DNA of 64,000 nucleotides, from assembly GCF_011046895.1 (NCBI RefSeq), contig NZ_CP049248.1, positions 1 through 64,000 of the forward strand. Reading direction: 5' to 3'. This document shows, piece by piece, positions 1 to 8,957 of the stretch. The notes beneath the pieces are model-generated. The model saw only the letters and a list, made by a program, of their open reading frames with translations. It made no database searches and was not told the DNA's origin. Origin of the DNA: Rhizobium rhizoryzae (GTDB lineage: Bacteria > Pseudomonadota > Alphaproteobacteria > Rhizobiales > Rhizobiaceae). Position numbers and translations under genes: made by a program. Positions within the stretch are counted from its first letter, which is position 1. Every line of letters begins with the position of its first letter.

Positions 1-238
1 CATTGTTATGCGCATCGGCCTTGAACGAGACCTCGTAAAATTGGGGTCGTTTCCAGTCCCATCGGTCCTGCAGGATATGGCAAAATCCATCGACGTTGGT
101 TTGGCATGCCTCAGCACCGCGCACACGCCAGACATATCCCTCCCAGCCATCGATCTCACCCGTTGAAAACGGATCAGAGCCAAGAAGGCCAAGTGCAAGA
201 GACAATTCCTTGAGTGTCGGCACGTCTGAGCACTCCAT
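1..238 (-). CDS. Possible 5' end of an unrecognised gene (partial)
   Basis: A minus-strand frame opens at an ATG at 238 and stays open for 79 codons until it leaves the window at base 1. The translation begins MECSDVPTLKEL and later reads DGWEGYVWRVRG and DRWDWKRPQFYE, which looks more protein-like than the overlapping plus-strand frames. An in-frame stop lies roughly 45 bases upstream of the ATG, so this would be a true N-terminus. There is no clear ribosome binding site. I do not recognise the family, and it could still be a chance open frame. Confidence 0.35.
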   Translation of the reverse strand, partial: MECSDVPTLKELSLALGLLGSDPFSTGEIDGWEGYVWRVRGAEACQTNVDGFCHILQDRWDWKRPQFYEVSFKADAHNN

Positions 239-984
239 CGACGATAACGCAGCACAGCATGACGTACGCCTTGTGGACCTGTCCAGCTCTCAAGGCCAAA
301 TGCCCCCTGCCGTCTCAAGATGGTGCATTTACTTAAATGTTTGCCGTTTCTTCACCATACGGATCACGATCATGGGATCAAAGCCCACGGTCCCACAGGA
401 AATACTAAAGAGATGATAATGCGTCACAATGCGAATCTACGTGTACATTCTGGCGATCCTGATGAGCCTTCTTCTATGGGTCTTGCTCTATCATGGGAGC
501 CTGTGGCTCTACGCAGCCATGACTTGAGCCATCGGTCCGCGGCGCAGGTGGCTCATGTCATGAGCAAAACCCGCCAAGGTGGCCAAAGTTCTGCATCAGA
601 ACAAAGGCTGCTGATGGGTCGCAACTCAGATCGAGCTCCAACCCCTAACTGATATAAACCATTGAAATTATCATGAATTATCGAATATCCTGACACTATT
701 TTGAATTTAGCGTCCGCTACATCCCTATGCTATGAAATAGGATTCTAACCCCCGATAAGTAACCCTTATCGATGGTGATTGATATGACGGCGAGGCCGGC
801 AAAAGTTCGCTTCATTCGCAGGTCATCTCGATGGAACAGAGCCTACCTGAAAGTGGATTATTCAAGTGGACAACGTCGTGAGAACGAAGAGAAGAATTCA
901 AAACAATGTACGGATTTGGGATCAAGCGGCAATTTACGTAATTCAGTCAGGTTTTGGAAGCAGTTGCTCGTCTAACATTACGTT
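239..984. other. Gene-poor stretch
   Basis: Open frames here (for example 320-652 and 772-975, plus strand) have low-complexity, basic translations, no convincing ribosome binding sites and no recognisable domain, so I do not call genes. The part from about 650 to 780 is AT-rich and contains a perfect inverted repeat, CGATAAG-TAACC-CTTATCG (753-771), which could be an operator or a hairpin. The promoter of the downstream hydrolase gene is probably here, but no strong -35/-10 pair stands out. Confidence 0.4.
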
Positions 985-2802
985 GTGACAAAATACGGCT
1001 CGAGCAAGTCCATGAAATTCATATCAACTGCAAGTAGCTCTGCCAATCGCGGCACGAGACCTGCATCAACACCCGTTACATTCAACGGAACAATCGGCTT
1101 GTTCGAGCCTGCGCAAGGCTATGTACGCCCGGCTGCTGTTCTCTTTGCCAATCCCTGGGGCCTTGAGGATATGTGTACCCGCAAGTTTCGTCGGATCCTG
1201 GCGGAAGAGCTGGCCGATGAAGGTATTGCAAGCCTGCGCTTTGATTATCCATTCACTGGCAATGCCTTGGATGAAGGAGCGGAAACGGCAAATCTGAATT
1301 GTTGGATCAGTGCCTTTTCAGACGCCGCGCAGCTAGTGGCACAGCTTTCAGGATGCAGCCGCATTGTCATCGTAGCGCAAGGCATCGGAAGTCTTGTTGC
1401 CGCGAGGGCGATGGAAGAAATGCAGGGAGTTGATGCCGTTGTGCACCTGGCACCTGTCACATCAGGCCGCGCCTACGTACGTGAACTTTCCATGATGTCA
1501 CAGGTCATCAAGGAAAAGCTGGACATTGATGCAGATGACACTGCCGACGACGGCCTTGTCGTTGCCGGCATAGGCATACCGAAAGGTATCGTAGAGGATC
1601 TAAAGCAGATCAGCCTCCTTAAGCAGGTATCCACTACCAGGACACGCATGCTTGTCTTCACGCGTGACACAAACCCGGCAGATATGAATTATGTCGATCA
1701 TTTGCGACTGATTGGAGCAGATGTTCAATCGGAAATATTCGACGGATACGAACGTCTGACGACAAACCCCACCCTTGCCATTGTTCCAGAAGCTGTGGTC
1801 GACAAGGTCGTTTCCTGGATTGCCGCGCTTTATTCGACCGGTCGCGGGCAGAAGGCAGCAAATACCGTAACGTCGTCGTCACATAATGGAGAAGGCTTCA
1901 CGGAAACACCTGTTCGCTTTGGCACCAACAACCGCCTTGTGGGAATTCTTTGCACGCCCCGAGTCGCAGTCGCGGGAAAGGTAGCAGCCTTACTACTGTC
2001 TTCCGGTTACGACCCAATGTCTGGATGGGCACGCTCTTCCGTTCGTCTTGCACGCTCCCTGGCCGCACAAGGAATTTCCTCCCTCCGCTTCGACGGTGCT
2101 AATGTGGCTGATAGCCCGCCAATCATGGGCACCTCGCAACAGGTTTTGTATGACATCTCGCAGATCACCGATGTCGAGGACGCTGTTACGCTGTTAAGGC
2201 GCTACGAGCCGCAAGCTGCGATCCTGGCCGTCGGGCGTTGTAGCGGAGCGCATCTGGGCTTTCAGGCCGCGCGGCAGAACGAGCAAATTTCCGGGCTGGT
2301 TGCGGTAAACCCTGTGGTATTTGAGTGGCCCGAAGGACGTTCCGTTGATGAGGCCCTGGCACAACCCATTCAATCCATGAGCCATTATTATCAGCGGCTT
2401 CAAGGGGGGGAGGCATTCAAACGCTTGCTGCGTGGGGATGTCGATATTGCCGTAAAAACAAAACAGGTAGGACAAGCTGTTTTTCGGAAACTGGCAGCCC
2501 CCGCAGTTCGCCTGATTGGAGGCATGACGCGACGCGAAAGATCCGTATATTCTGGTTTTCGCTTGTTGGCGCAACGATCAGCGCCTGTCATGCTTCTCTA
2601 CAGCGCGAATGACGTTGGCCTTGACGAGTTCAATTTATTCTTTGGGCAAGAAGGCGACGGACTAAAGAATTTTCCCAATATTGCTCGTATGATCGTGGAC
2701 AACGCTGACCATAATTTCACTCCACGACACGCGTTCGATCAATATCTGCAAGCCATCATTGATATGAGTAACATGCTATCTGGTAGCAACATGATATTCT
2801 GA
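985..2802 (+). CDS. Tandem alpha/beta hydrolase, two domains
   Basis: The 605-residue product contains two alpha/beta hydrolase-like halves, about residues 33-290 and 310-600. The second half has a nucleophile elbow GRCSG with Cys419 at the nucleophile position, a likely acid Asp543 (SANDVG) and a likely His576 (NADHNF), so its triad would be Cys-Asp-His as in dienelactone hydrolase-like enzymes. In the first half the matching elbow reads AQGIG, with Gly133 where Ser or Cys is expected, so that half may be inactive. The frame opens with GTG at 985; an ATG at 1012 (MKFISTASS) is an equally good start. The gene converges on the amino acid:[carrier protein] ligase operon. Substrate unknown; an acyl or aminoacyl thioester released from the neighbouring carrier protein is an inference only. 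Confidence 0.75.
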   Translation: MTKYGSSKSMKFISTASSSANRGTRPASTPVTFNGTIGLFEPAQGYVRPAAVLFANPWGLEDMCTRKFRRILAEELADEGIASLRFDYPFTGNALDEGAETANLNCWISAFSDAAQLVAQLSGCSRIVIVAQGIGSLVAARAMEEMQGVDAVVHLAPVTSGRAYVRELSMMSQVIKEKLDIDADDTADDGLVVAGIGIPKGIVEDLKQISLLKQVSTTRTRMLVFTRDTNPADMNYVDHLRLIGADVQSEIFDGYERLTTNPTLAIVPEAVVDKVVSWIAALYSTGRGQKAANTVTSSSHNGEGFTETPVRFGTNNRLVGILCTPRVAVAGKVAALLLSSGYDPMSGWARSSVRLARSLAAQGISSLRFDGANVADSPPIMGTSQQVLYDISQITDVEDAVTLLRRYEPQAAILAVGRCSGAHLGFQAARQNEQISGLVAVNPVVFEWPEGRSVDEALAQPIQSMSHYYQRLQGGEAFKRLLRGDVDIAVKTKQVGQAVFRKLAAPAVRLIGGMTRRERSVYSGFRLLAQRSAPVMLLYSANDVGLDEFNLFFGQEGDGLKNFPNIARMIVDNADHNFTPRHAFDQYLQAIIDMSNMLSGSNMIF

Positions 2803-2887
2803 ATTGATCGCAGGGGATCTATTCTAGCGTCTGAAATTGCGCGCGACCAGGGTGTAGCCAGTCGTCCCAAATATCGCTAACGATAGC

Positions 2888-5341
2888 CTACAGTCTTATT
2901 GCTGCACTGCCAGGGCAGCATAATTCGACGTTTGGCTTCGATGCTTCTCGCTTATGGGCCAACAAAATCCGCTTTGCCTTTCCCGGCGCCAGATGAAACC
3001 AGTTTTCGGAAGGCAGGAAGCCATCCGCCTTGATCTGCACGGACTGCGCAAAGCGATCGGTTTCCACATCCAGTGCAAAGCCCGTTTCTGTTTCGACCAG
3101 TTCTGCCTTCAGCTCCACGTCGAAGAATGCGGCCTTTCGCCCTCGCGGAAAATGAAAGGCATCGGCCAGATGCGCGCCGGTCTCAGCGTCCGTCAGCGTG
3201 GCCACCGTCACCTCATGCTGGGGTGCCGCGAAGCGATAGGCATAGGTCGTATCGAAGAAGGAACCGAAGAGATCAGTAGCAGGAATTTTGATCTGACTGT
3301 GGGGCGCAAGCACAAGCGCCCGCTCGCCGGCGATCACTCTCTGCCGACCGTTCTTCAGGCAGGCAAGATCGAGATGCAAGGTGCGCTCCACCGGCGTCTC
3401 GTTGATGACATGCACGTCGAGCCCGTTGGTGCCTTCATCGAGCAGCAGCACCTGAACCGGCCGGAAGGCGCGGCGCACCGCATGCCAGACCGGTTTCGGC
3501 TGGCCCGTCGCATCCAATAGCCCCCAGCCAGCGCCGGGCAGAAGGTCCTGAAACGTCCAGACCAGCGCGCCACCGCAGCGGGAGCCCAGCCGTCTCCATT
3601 CGGCAAATGTCGCCTCGATTACCTCGCCGGTCACCACACGGGAAAGATCGAGATAGCGGTTCACATCCTCCCTGCGCAGGCGGACCGGGTCGACGTCATA
3701 AAGCAAGCCAAGATAGTGCTCGCGAATATCCTCGAAATCCCAGGAAGCATCACGGTCCCGTGGAACCCGCGCCTTCCATTGGGGATGATGCACCGGAGAA
3801 ACGGGCAGATGCTGATCCAGCAGTTCCTGCTCCGGCACATGAGAGAAGGCGAGACATTCGCCCGCAAAGCGCACATCGGCACGGCGTGCGTCTTCGAGCG
3901 GCCTGCAATAGGCGCCGACGCCATAATAATGGCCAATGCCGGAATTCAGTGCAAAGGGCATAGGCCCGCCGGAGGGCGAGTTCGGGACGTAGATTATGTC
4001 CGGTCGATGGGTCTTCACCAGGTCCGGCAGGACCTTTTCCGTCAGGTCGCCGCACCAGATGGGTTGGGAAAGACCCATCATTGCGCCTTGCTGATAGACC
4101 TCGCTACCACCACAAAAAACAGCAAGTGATGGGGAGACGGAGGTAGCAACCAAGAGGGTTTCGATCTCGCGGCTGAAGCTTGCCAGAAATGCCTCATCCT
4201 GCGCTGGATAATCGAAGTTGGCGAGCATGGCCTCCTGCCAGACCATGATGCCGAGTTCGTCGCAAAGCGCGAAAAAGCCCGGCGTTTCATAGGTCATGGT
4301 GCCGCCGATGCGGATCATGTTCATGCCTGCTTCCGCCGCAAGTCGAAGCCAGGGTTCGTAATCCGCACGCGTACCGGCAAGCCGGACGATATCGGCATTG
4401 GTCCACACGGCGCCCCGGCAGAACACCGGCGTGCCGTTCACCACAAGCTGGAAGCCGTTCCCATCGGTCTGGCGGTCGATGGCGAGATGCCGGAAGCCGG
4501 TGCGTCCAAGAATGACGTCATCAGAGCCATTCGACAGGATCACATCATGCAGTACCGGCCTGCCATGCATATGCGGCCACCAGGGTTCAACGCCCGGAAG
4601 TTCAAGCGAGGCGATCGCTAGGCCCTGCTCATTCACGTTAACCGGCGTTTCAAACCCTGCACAGCGAAGCGTCAGGCCAGATACCGCACCGGCAACCCGA
4701 AAGCCGACATTCAGATGCCCGCAGCCTGCGGTATCGAGTGTCGGAACGATCCTGATGCTGTCGACGCTCTGCGTCTCATACCGCACCAGACTGATAGGGC
4801 GGTAAGGTCCAATGGCGTGAATTTCCGGACACCAGCCGGGCATATAGCCCAAAAGCGTAGTGCGAATGCCCCGCAATCCGGCTTCCGAAATCATGCGCGT
4901 GCGCCAGCGGGCGCGCTTCAGCTTACGGGACAGATGCGGTCGCAGCGCGCGGAAGCAGATCGCAAGGTGATCCTTGCCCGTCAGCGTAACCGGCACCTCA
5001 TGCGCATGAAACATGCTATCGGAAGAGAGAATGAGCTCCTCATTGAGGAAGACATCCGCAAACGTCGCCAGACCATCCAGCTTGAGGATGGCGCTGCCTG
5101 CCGGTTCATTCAGATCAAGCCGATACCAGGCATCCTGATGATCGAGCGGAACGGGATTGGTCCGATCAAACAGCCCGGCCTTTTCCAGTGCTTCAGCCAC
5201 GGTTCCCGGAACGAAGGCCGCAATCGCATCATCCGGCACAGTTGCGGGAAAGGCATGGGCTCCAGCAGGCGTCAGGGTCAGACGCCATCCGGTCTCGAGA
5301 CGCCGGGTGGAGGCGAGGCTAAGCTCTGGGCGGGATGTCAT
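2888..5341 (-). CDS. Glycoside hydrolase family 2, beta-mannosidase-like
   Basis: The 817-residue protein has the GH2 layout: an N-terminal jelly-roll (WYRLDLNEPAG, LDGLATFADVFLN), an immunoglobulin-like domain, a TIM barrel and C-terminal beta domains. The likely acid/base is Glu414 (CGGSEVYQQ) and the likely nucleophile Glu495 (RFAGECLAF), with spacing fitting the family. There is no signal peptide, so it should act in the cytoplasm. It is the last gene of the carrier-protein operon: its ATG lies 6 bases after the DUF1839 stop. The family hydrolyses beta-linked sugars, usually mannosides; the exact substrate is unknown. Finding it in an operon with an aminoacylating enzyme is odd and hints that the product of this pathway is a glycoconjugate. 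Confidence 0.85.
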   Translation of the reverse strand: MTSRPELSLASTRRLETGWRLTLTPAGAHAFPATVPDDAIAAFVPGTVAEALEKAGLFDRTNPVPLDHQDAWYRLDLNEPAGSAILKLDGLATFADVFLNEELILSSDSMFHAHEVPVTLTGKDHLAICFRALRPHLSRKLKRARWRTRMISEAGLRGIRTTLLGYMPGWCPEIHAIGPYRPISLVRYETQSVDSIRIVPTLDTAGCGHLNVGFRVAGAVSGLTLRCAGFETPVNVNEQGLAIASLELPGVEPWWPHMHGRPVLHDVILSNGSDDVILGRTGFRHLAIDRQTDGNGFQLVVNGTPVFCRGAVWTNADIVRLAGTRADYEPWLRLAAEAGMNMIRIGGTMTYETPGFFALCDELGIMVWQEAMLANFDYPAQDEAFLASFSREIETLLVATSVSPSLAVFCGGSEVYQQGAMMGLSQPIWCGDLTEKVLPDLVKTHRPDIIYVPNSPSGGPMPFALNSGIGHYYGVGAYCRPLEDARRADVRFAGECLAFSHVPEQELLDQHLPVSPVHHPQWKARVPRDRDASWDFEDIREHYLGLLYDVDPVRLRREDVNRYLDLSRVVTGEVIEATFAEWRRLGSRCGGALVWTFQDLLPGAGWGLLDATGQPKPVWHAVRRAFRPVQVLLLDEGTNGLDVHVINETPVERTLHLDLACLKNGRQRVIAGERALVLAPHSQIKIPATDLFGSFFDTTYAYRFAAPQHEVTVATLTDAETGAHLADAFHFPRGRKAAFFDVELKAELVETETGFALDVETDRFAQSVQIKADGFLPSENWFHLAPGKAKRILLAHKREASKPNVELCCPGSAAIRL

Positions 5342-5347
5342 GGGGCC

Positions 5348-6313
5348 TCACAGTTTCTGAGCAAGGCCATCCATCAATCGATCCCAAGCCTCTATTGCCG
5401 GGGACATTGCGCTGGCAAGCGTATCAAATTTCTTGCGGTTGACGGCACGTGCCACCTGAAACTGCACGGTCTTGCCGGTTTCAGCAATTTTCAGCGCCGC
5501 CTGCCGCTCCTCCTCGAACCGGCCTTCCGGACTGATCCACGCCAGATGGCTCGCCAGAAGCTCGAAATTGGCGCCGAACTGGCGCAGCGTGTTGAAGGCG
5601 TATTTGTGGAAGAAATCAAAGTCGCGCGCGGCCAGTGCCTCGATCTGCTGCGGGAAAACGCTGGCAAAGGCGACAAATGGATTGTGCCTTGGGCGACGGA
5701 TGAAATGCCGCTTGAGAAGCGTTTGTGCTGTCGCCCTCAGATGCGCCTCACCTGGCAGGATTTCCGGCAGCTTGGCAAATTCCGTATAGGGCAGGAACGG
5801 CAGGGAACCGGGGGCAAGATTGCGCTGGAACACGCCATCGAAGTCATCGCCTTCCAGGCGGAAGAAGCCGCCATTATGGAAGTAGTCGAGGGTCCGGTTT
5901 TCCCGATCGAGACGGTTGATACCGATGGTCGTCTTGCCGTGTTCACGCTGATAGCTCACGCCCGTCGTATCCGGCATGTAGAAACTATCCATTTCGACCA
6001 GGCACAGGCGACCACGCTCGATCTGCGTTTCGACATGGTTTTCGACCGTATCGAAGATCGCAAGCTCCGTTGCGACCACGCCGTAAAGCGCTTCGAGATC
6101 CTCCAGCGGAACCTTGAAGAAGGTGAACTGATCCCCTTCAAAGTCCTGCGTCAGGGTAAAACCCAGCATGGCTTCAGGCGCAAGTCCGAGCGCGTTGAGG
6201 ACTTCGATCCACAGATCGACATAGCAATTGGTTTCCGGCCACATGCGCTCCTGGGAATGGAGCGCATGGACACGGTAGGTCTCGGGATCGAGACCCGGAA
6301 AGACCATCGGCAT
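5348..6313 (-). CDS. DUF1839 family protein
   Basis: This 321-residue protein (MPMVFPGLDPETYRVH...) belongs to DUF1839, a family regularly encoded beside amino acid:[carrier protein] ligases. I chose the ATG at 6313 because it follows the ligase TGA (6323-6321) by only a few bases, with a GGGG-containing ribosome binding site at the ligase end. The longer open frame upstream overlaps the ligase and reads as its shadow. No membrane segment or signal peptide is visible. Its reaction is not established. Constant linkage to the ligase and carrier protein suggests it takes the aminoacyl group from the carrier protein or modifies it there; that is inference. Confidence 0.8.
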   Translation of the reverse strand: MPMVFPGLDPETYRVHALHSQERMWPETNCYVDLWIEVLNALGLAPEAMLGFTLTQDFEGDQFTFFKVPLEDLEALYGVVATELAIFDTVENHVETQIERGRLCLVEMDSFYMPDTTGVSYQREHGKTTIGINRLDRENRTLDYFHNGGFFRLEGDDFDGVFQRNLAPGSLPFLPYTEFAKLPEILPGEAHLRATAQTLLKRHFIRRPRHNPFVAFASVFPQQIEALAARDFDFFHKYAFNTLRQFGANFELLASHLAWISPEGRFEEERQAALKIAETGKTVQFQVARAVNRKKFDTLASAMSPAIEAWDRLMDGLAQKL

Positions 6314-6320
6314 CAGCCGA

Positions 6321-7229
6321 TCAACCCCAGAGCGCGCGGCGTACATGTTCTGGCCAGTCCTCGGTTTCCAGACCGTGATGCTTGAAGAGTGCAAGGGCAA
6401 TGCGCTCCAGACCAAAGCCGACGCAGGCCGTATGAGCGGTTTCACCGTCTGCCGTCGCAAGACCCCAGGTCTTGCCGAAGTGATCCTGATGGTAGTTGAA
6501 GCTCATGCAGGCTGTCGGGCCCGCATCGGCATTGACCGGGATCAGCAGTTCAAACTTAAGGTTCTGGCTACGCTGGTTGTTCTTGTACATGCGTCCGGCG
6601 CGACCGAAGAACGGGTCGTTGGCGACATCGATCTCGAAGGGAAGCCCGACTTCTTCCATCAGCTTCGTGCCACGCTCCATCCAGTCCTGGCGGAAAGCCA
6701 TGACTTCGGATGGCGTGCCCATGCGTACATATTCACGCATGCGGAAGAGCTGCATGCGGGTCGGCTCCTTCGAAGGCTCATGGCGGAAGCAGTAGGACTG
6801 CAGATCAAACAGCCCGCCGCCTTCCTTCAGGGCACCACGCTTGGCAATGGTCGGATAGAGCGGATAGCAGGCCGCTGGCGTCAGCACGATATCCGTCGCC
6901 TGCTGCTGGCCGGTCCAGTCCTTGCCTTCTTCCAGGCATTGCAGGAGGCTGACATGATCCAGCTCGCAGCCGCAGAAGGAATGCACGGTTCCAGCAAGTT
7001 GCGGAAAGCTCTTCATATAACCGGAGCCCTCGAAATGGGCGCGGTTCATGCCGGGTGGAAAGCGGATGGCTTCCGGATTGTCGGCGCCACCAAAGCGGTC
7101 GATCAGCGCCTCGAAGCGGGTGATAACCTCCTCGAACTTGCCGCTACGGCCATAGAGGCCGTCAACGCCGGTGTCGATCAGAAGACCGGCTGCGAAAAGC
7201 CTGTCGAGTAAAGATACTGGCATGTCCAT
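6321..7229 (-). CDS. Amino acid--[acyl-carrier-protein] ligase (seryl-tRNA synthetase-like)
   Basis: The 302-residue protein is a truncated class II aminoacyl-tRNA synthetase catalytic core without a tRNA-binding arm. Motif 2 is seen as [17 protein letters not shown] and motif 3 as [12 protein letters not shown]. Cys121, Glu166 and Cys269 match in spacing (45 and 103 residues) the zinc ligands I recall for the characterised Bradyrhizobium enzyme (Cys131, Glu176, Cys279). Such enzymes activate a small amino acid (Gly or Ala) with ATP and load it on the phosphopantetheine of a dedicated carrier protein. The ATG at 7229 is used: it follows the dehydrogenase stop by five bases and has GGGG upstream. 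The biological destination of the amino acid is unknown in this family. Confidence 0.92.
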   Translation of the reverse strand: MDMPVSLLDRLFAAGLLIDTGVDGLYGRSGKFEEVITRFEALIDRFGGADNPEAIRFPPGMNRAHFEGSGYMKSFPQLAGTVHSFCGCELDHVSLLQCLEEGKDWTGQQQATDIVLTPAACYPLYPTIAKRGALKEGGGLFDLQSYCFRHEPSKEPTRMQLFRMREYVRMGTPSEVMAFRQDWMERGTKLMEEVGLPFEIDVANDPFFGRAGRMYKNNQRSQNLKFELLIPVNADAGPTACMSFNYHQDHFGKTWGLATADGETAHTACVGFGLERIALALFKHHGLETEDWPEHVRRALWG

Positions 7230-7234
7230 TGTCG

Positions 7235-8416
7235 TTACCCCAAAAGGCCTGTTTCGATCTTGTGAATGAGCAGCATGTTCGACGTATTCGCGAGGATACG
7301 GTCGTTGGAGATCATCAGCTGCGCTGATTGCGCATCCCGCAGATGGCGACCAAGGCTGAAGGGTGTACCATTCTTGTAGCCAAGAATGCCTGTGATCTGC
7401 ATGGCATGATCGATGATCTTCGGTACGGTCTGCGACACGGCAATCTTCACATTGTTCATGGCCGCAGCGAAACCCATGGAGGACAGCTGGTCCGGATTGG
7501 CAAGCGCCGCCTCGTAGCGGGAAAGACCGGCGGTGACTTCCGAACGCACGAGCTGCAGAAGATTGGAGGCTTCCGCCAGATGAAGGGCACCGGGAGGTGT
7601 CTGTCCCGGCGTCTTGCGCGCAGCGGCCCGAACGAAAGCCTGAGCGCGGACCACCGCATCGACAGCAATTCCGTACCAAACACCACCCCACAGCAGATGC
7701 GAGCTTGCCAGCATGGACTGGGCGGCAATTTCCGCAAACGGCTTGGGGAAGATTTGTTCGGCGGGCGCTTCGCCCTTGAAGATATAGCCCTCGGAACAAG
7801 TACCGCGCATGCCGAGCGTATCCCACCCTTGCGTCAGTTCCAGCGTATACTGATCCTTGAGGAACACCGTCATCACCTGATCGGTGGAGGCAGCATCCGC
7901 ATGGGCGCGCGAGGTGATCAAAATGGCATCGGCATAGCGGCCATAGGAGATGACCGTTGCATCCTTTTGCAGCCGACAAGTCTCGCCATCCAATTCGATG
8001 GCACAGATGGAATTGCGCAGGTTTCCGCCAATGCCGCCTTCCGTTGTTGCAGATGCTATCAGCAACTGGTCTGCTGCAATTGCCCGCATGAACCCTTGAT
8101 GCCACGGGCTTTCGGTACCGTGCATCACAAGGCTGGAAAGCTTGATGTGGTGCATGGCAAAAACCATGGCCGAAGCCGCACAGGCCTGAGCGATGATCGT
8201 GCAGAGATCCGCAATCTGCGCAGTTGTTGCGCCTTCGCCACCAAGCGAAGCTGGGATCTGGATCGACAGGAGCCGCTCCGAGATCATGGCATCGACCGCT
8301 TCGCGCGGGAAACGCGCGTGACGGTCTACATCATCAGCATGCTTTGCAGCGATTGCAGCAACGCGACTGGCGCGCTCCTGCAAGGTCGCTCCGCGCGGAT
8401 TGAGGATCGCGTCCAT
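7235..8416 (-). CDS. Acyl-CoA dehydrogenase family protein
   Basis: The 393-residue product has the acyl-CoA dehydrogenase order: a helical N-terminal domain ([20 protein letters not shown], then [13 protein letters not shown]), a middle beta domain ([15 protein letters not shown]) and a C-terminal helical FAD-binding domain. Its start overlaps the carrier protein stop in a TAATG, so the two are probably translationally coupled. Given its neighbours, the substrate may be an aminoacyl or acyl group held on the carrier protein rather than on CoA, by analogy with other carrier-protein dehydrogenases; this is inference. The alternative is an ordinary acyl-CoA enzyme. Confidence 0.85.
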   Translation of the reverse strand: MDAILNPRGATLQERASRVAAIAAKHADDVDRHARFPREAVDAMISERLLSIQIPASLGGEGATTAQIADLCTIIAQACAASAMVFAMHHIKLSSLVMHGTESPWHQGFMRAIAADQLLIASATTEGGIGGNLRNSICAIELDGETCRLQKDATVISYGRYADAILITSRAHADAASTDQVMTVFLKDQYTLELTQGWDTLGMRGTCSEGYIFKGEAPAEQIFPKPFAEIAAQSMLASSHLLWGGVWYGIAVDAVVRAQAFVRAAARKTPGQTPPGALHLAEASNLLQLVRSEVTAGLSRYEAALANPDQLSSMGFAAAMNNVKIAVSQTVPKIIDHAMQITGILGYKNGTPFSLGRHLRDAQSAQLMISNDRILANTSNMLLIHKIETGLLG

Positions 8417-8664
8417 TAGGCAGCCTCTTTACCGGCCACCAGTTGGGCTATGACCTGCTCGATCATGGCGATGGTCGAGAAGGACTTGCGATTGAGAAGG
8501 TTGTCCGGAAACTCGACATCGAACGTGTCTTCCAGCGCCAGCATCAGTTGAACGGAACCGTGAGACGACATGCCGGCAGAAAACAGATCGGCATTCTGAT
8601 CAAGATCGGCCGCGGCCGGAAGAGAGGCATATTTAACGAGAATGTCCCGAATCTGGTCTTGCAT
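8416..8664 (-). CDS. Acyl carrier protein, partner of the ligase
   Basis: An 82-residue acidic helical protein with the carrier-protein signature DLFSAGMSSHGSVQLML. Ser34 is the expected phosphopantetheine attachment site; the usual preceding Asp of the DSL motif is Ser33 here. It is the first gene of the minus-strand operon and has a good ribosome binding site (AAAGGTGA before the ATG). Context says it is the acceptor of the amino acid activated by the ligase two genes downstream. A promoter should lie in 8665-8957, but I cannot place it with confidence. Confidence 0.9.
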   Translation of the reverse strand: MQDQIRDILVKYASLPAAADLDQNADLFSAGMSSHGSVQLMLALEDTFDVEFPDNLLNRKSFSTIAMIEQVIAQLVAGKEAA

Positions 8665-8844
8665 AGCTTCACCTTTGCCAAAGCACGCGAGGCTTATTGC
8701 CTCTGGTACTTTAGCGATAATGAAACGGGTCTAAATTGACCTTAAAGCAATCGTTAAAACTGTTCCTAGGTGGCGCAATTTCGAGCGACAGCATTCAGCA
8801 TTAAATTTGCGTTTACCATACACGCGCGACATACGCCCGACGAG

Positions 8845-8860
8845 CTTCCCGAACGGGAAG
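8845..8860. promoter_or_regulatory. Perfect inverted repeat between two operons
   Basis: CTTCCCGAACGGGAAG is a perfect palindromic repeat with a two-base centre. It lies upstream of the carrier-protein operon and downstream of the aldo/keto reductase-RidA gene. There is no T-run on either side, so an operator is as likely as a terminator. Confidence 0.3.
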
Positions 8861-8957
8861 AATTGGCTTGAGTACTATCTGGCCGAGCGGGTCACGCACA
8901 GCATTCAAAAGAGATGCAAGCGGATCCAGTCACAGGCCCGCACGGGCTGAGCGCACA

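Noticed and set aside
96..652. Two overlapping plus-strand open frames near the left edge
   Set aside because: Translations are basic and low in recognisable structure, ribosome binding sites are missing, and the first overlaps a better minus-strand frame.
4715..6385. Long 556-codon plus-strand frame
   Set aside because: It runs antisense across the GH2 and DUF1839 genes, which have clear domains; its translation is Arg/Gln-rich with no family signature.
6321..8105. Long minus-strand frame extending the ligase upstream
   Set aside because: The extra N-terminal part is the shifted frame of the acyl-CoA dehydrogenase gene; the ligase begins at 7229.
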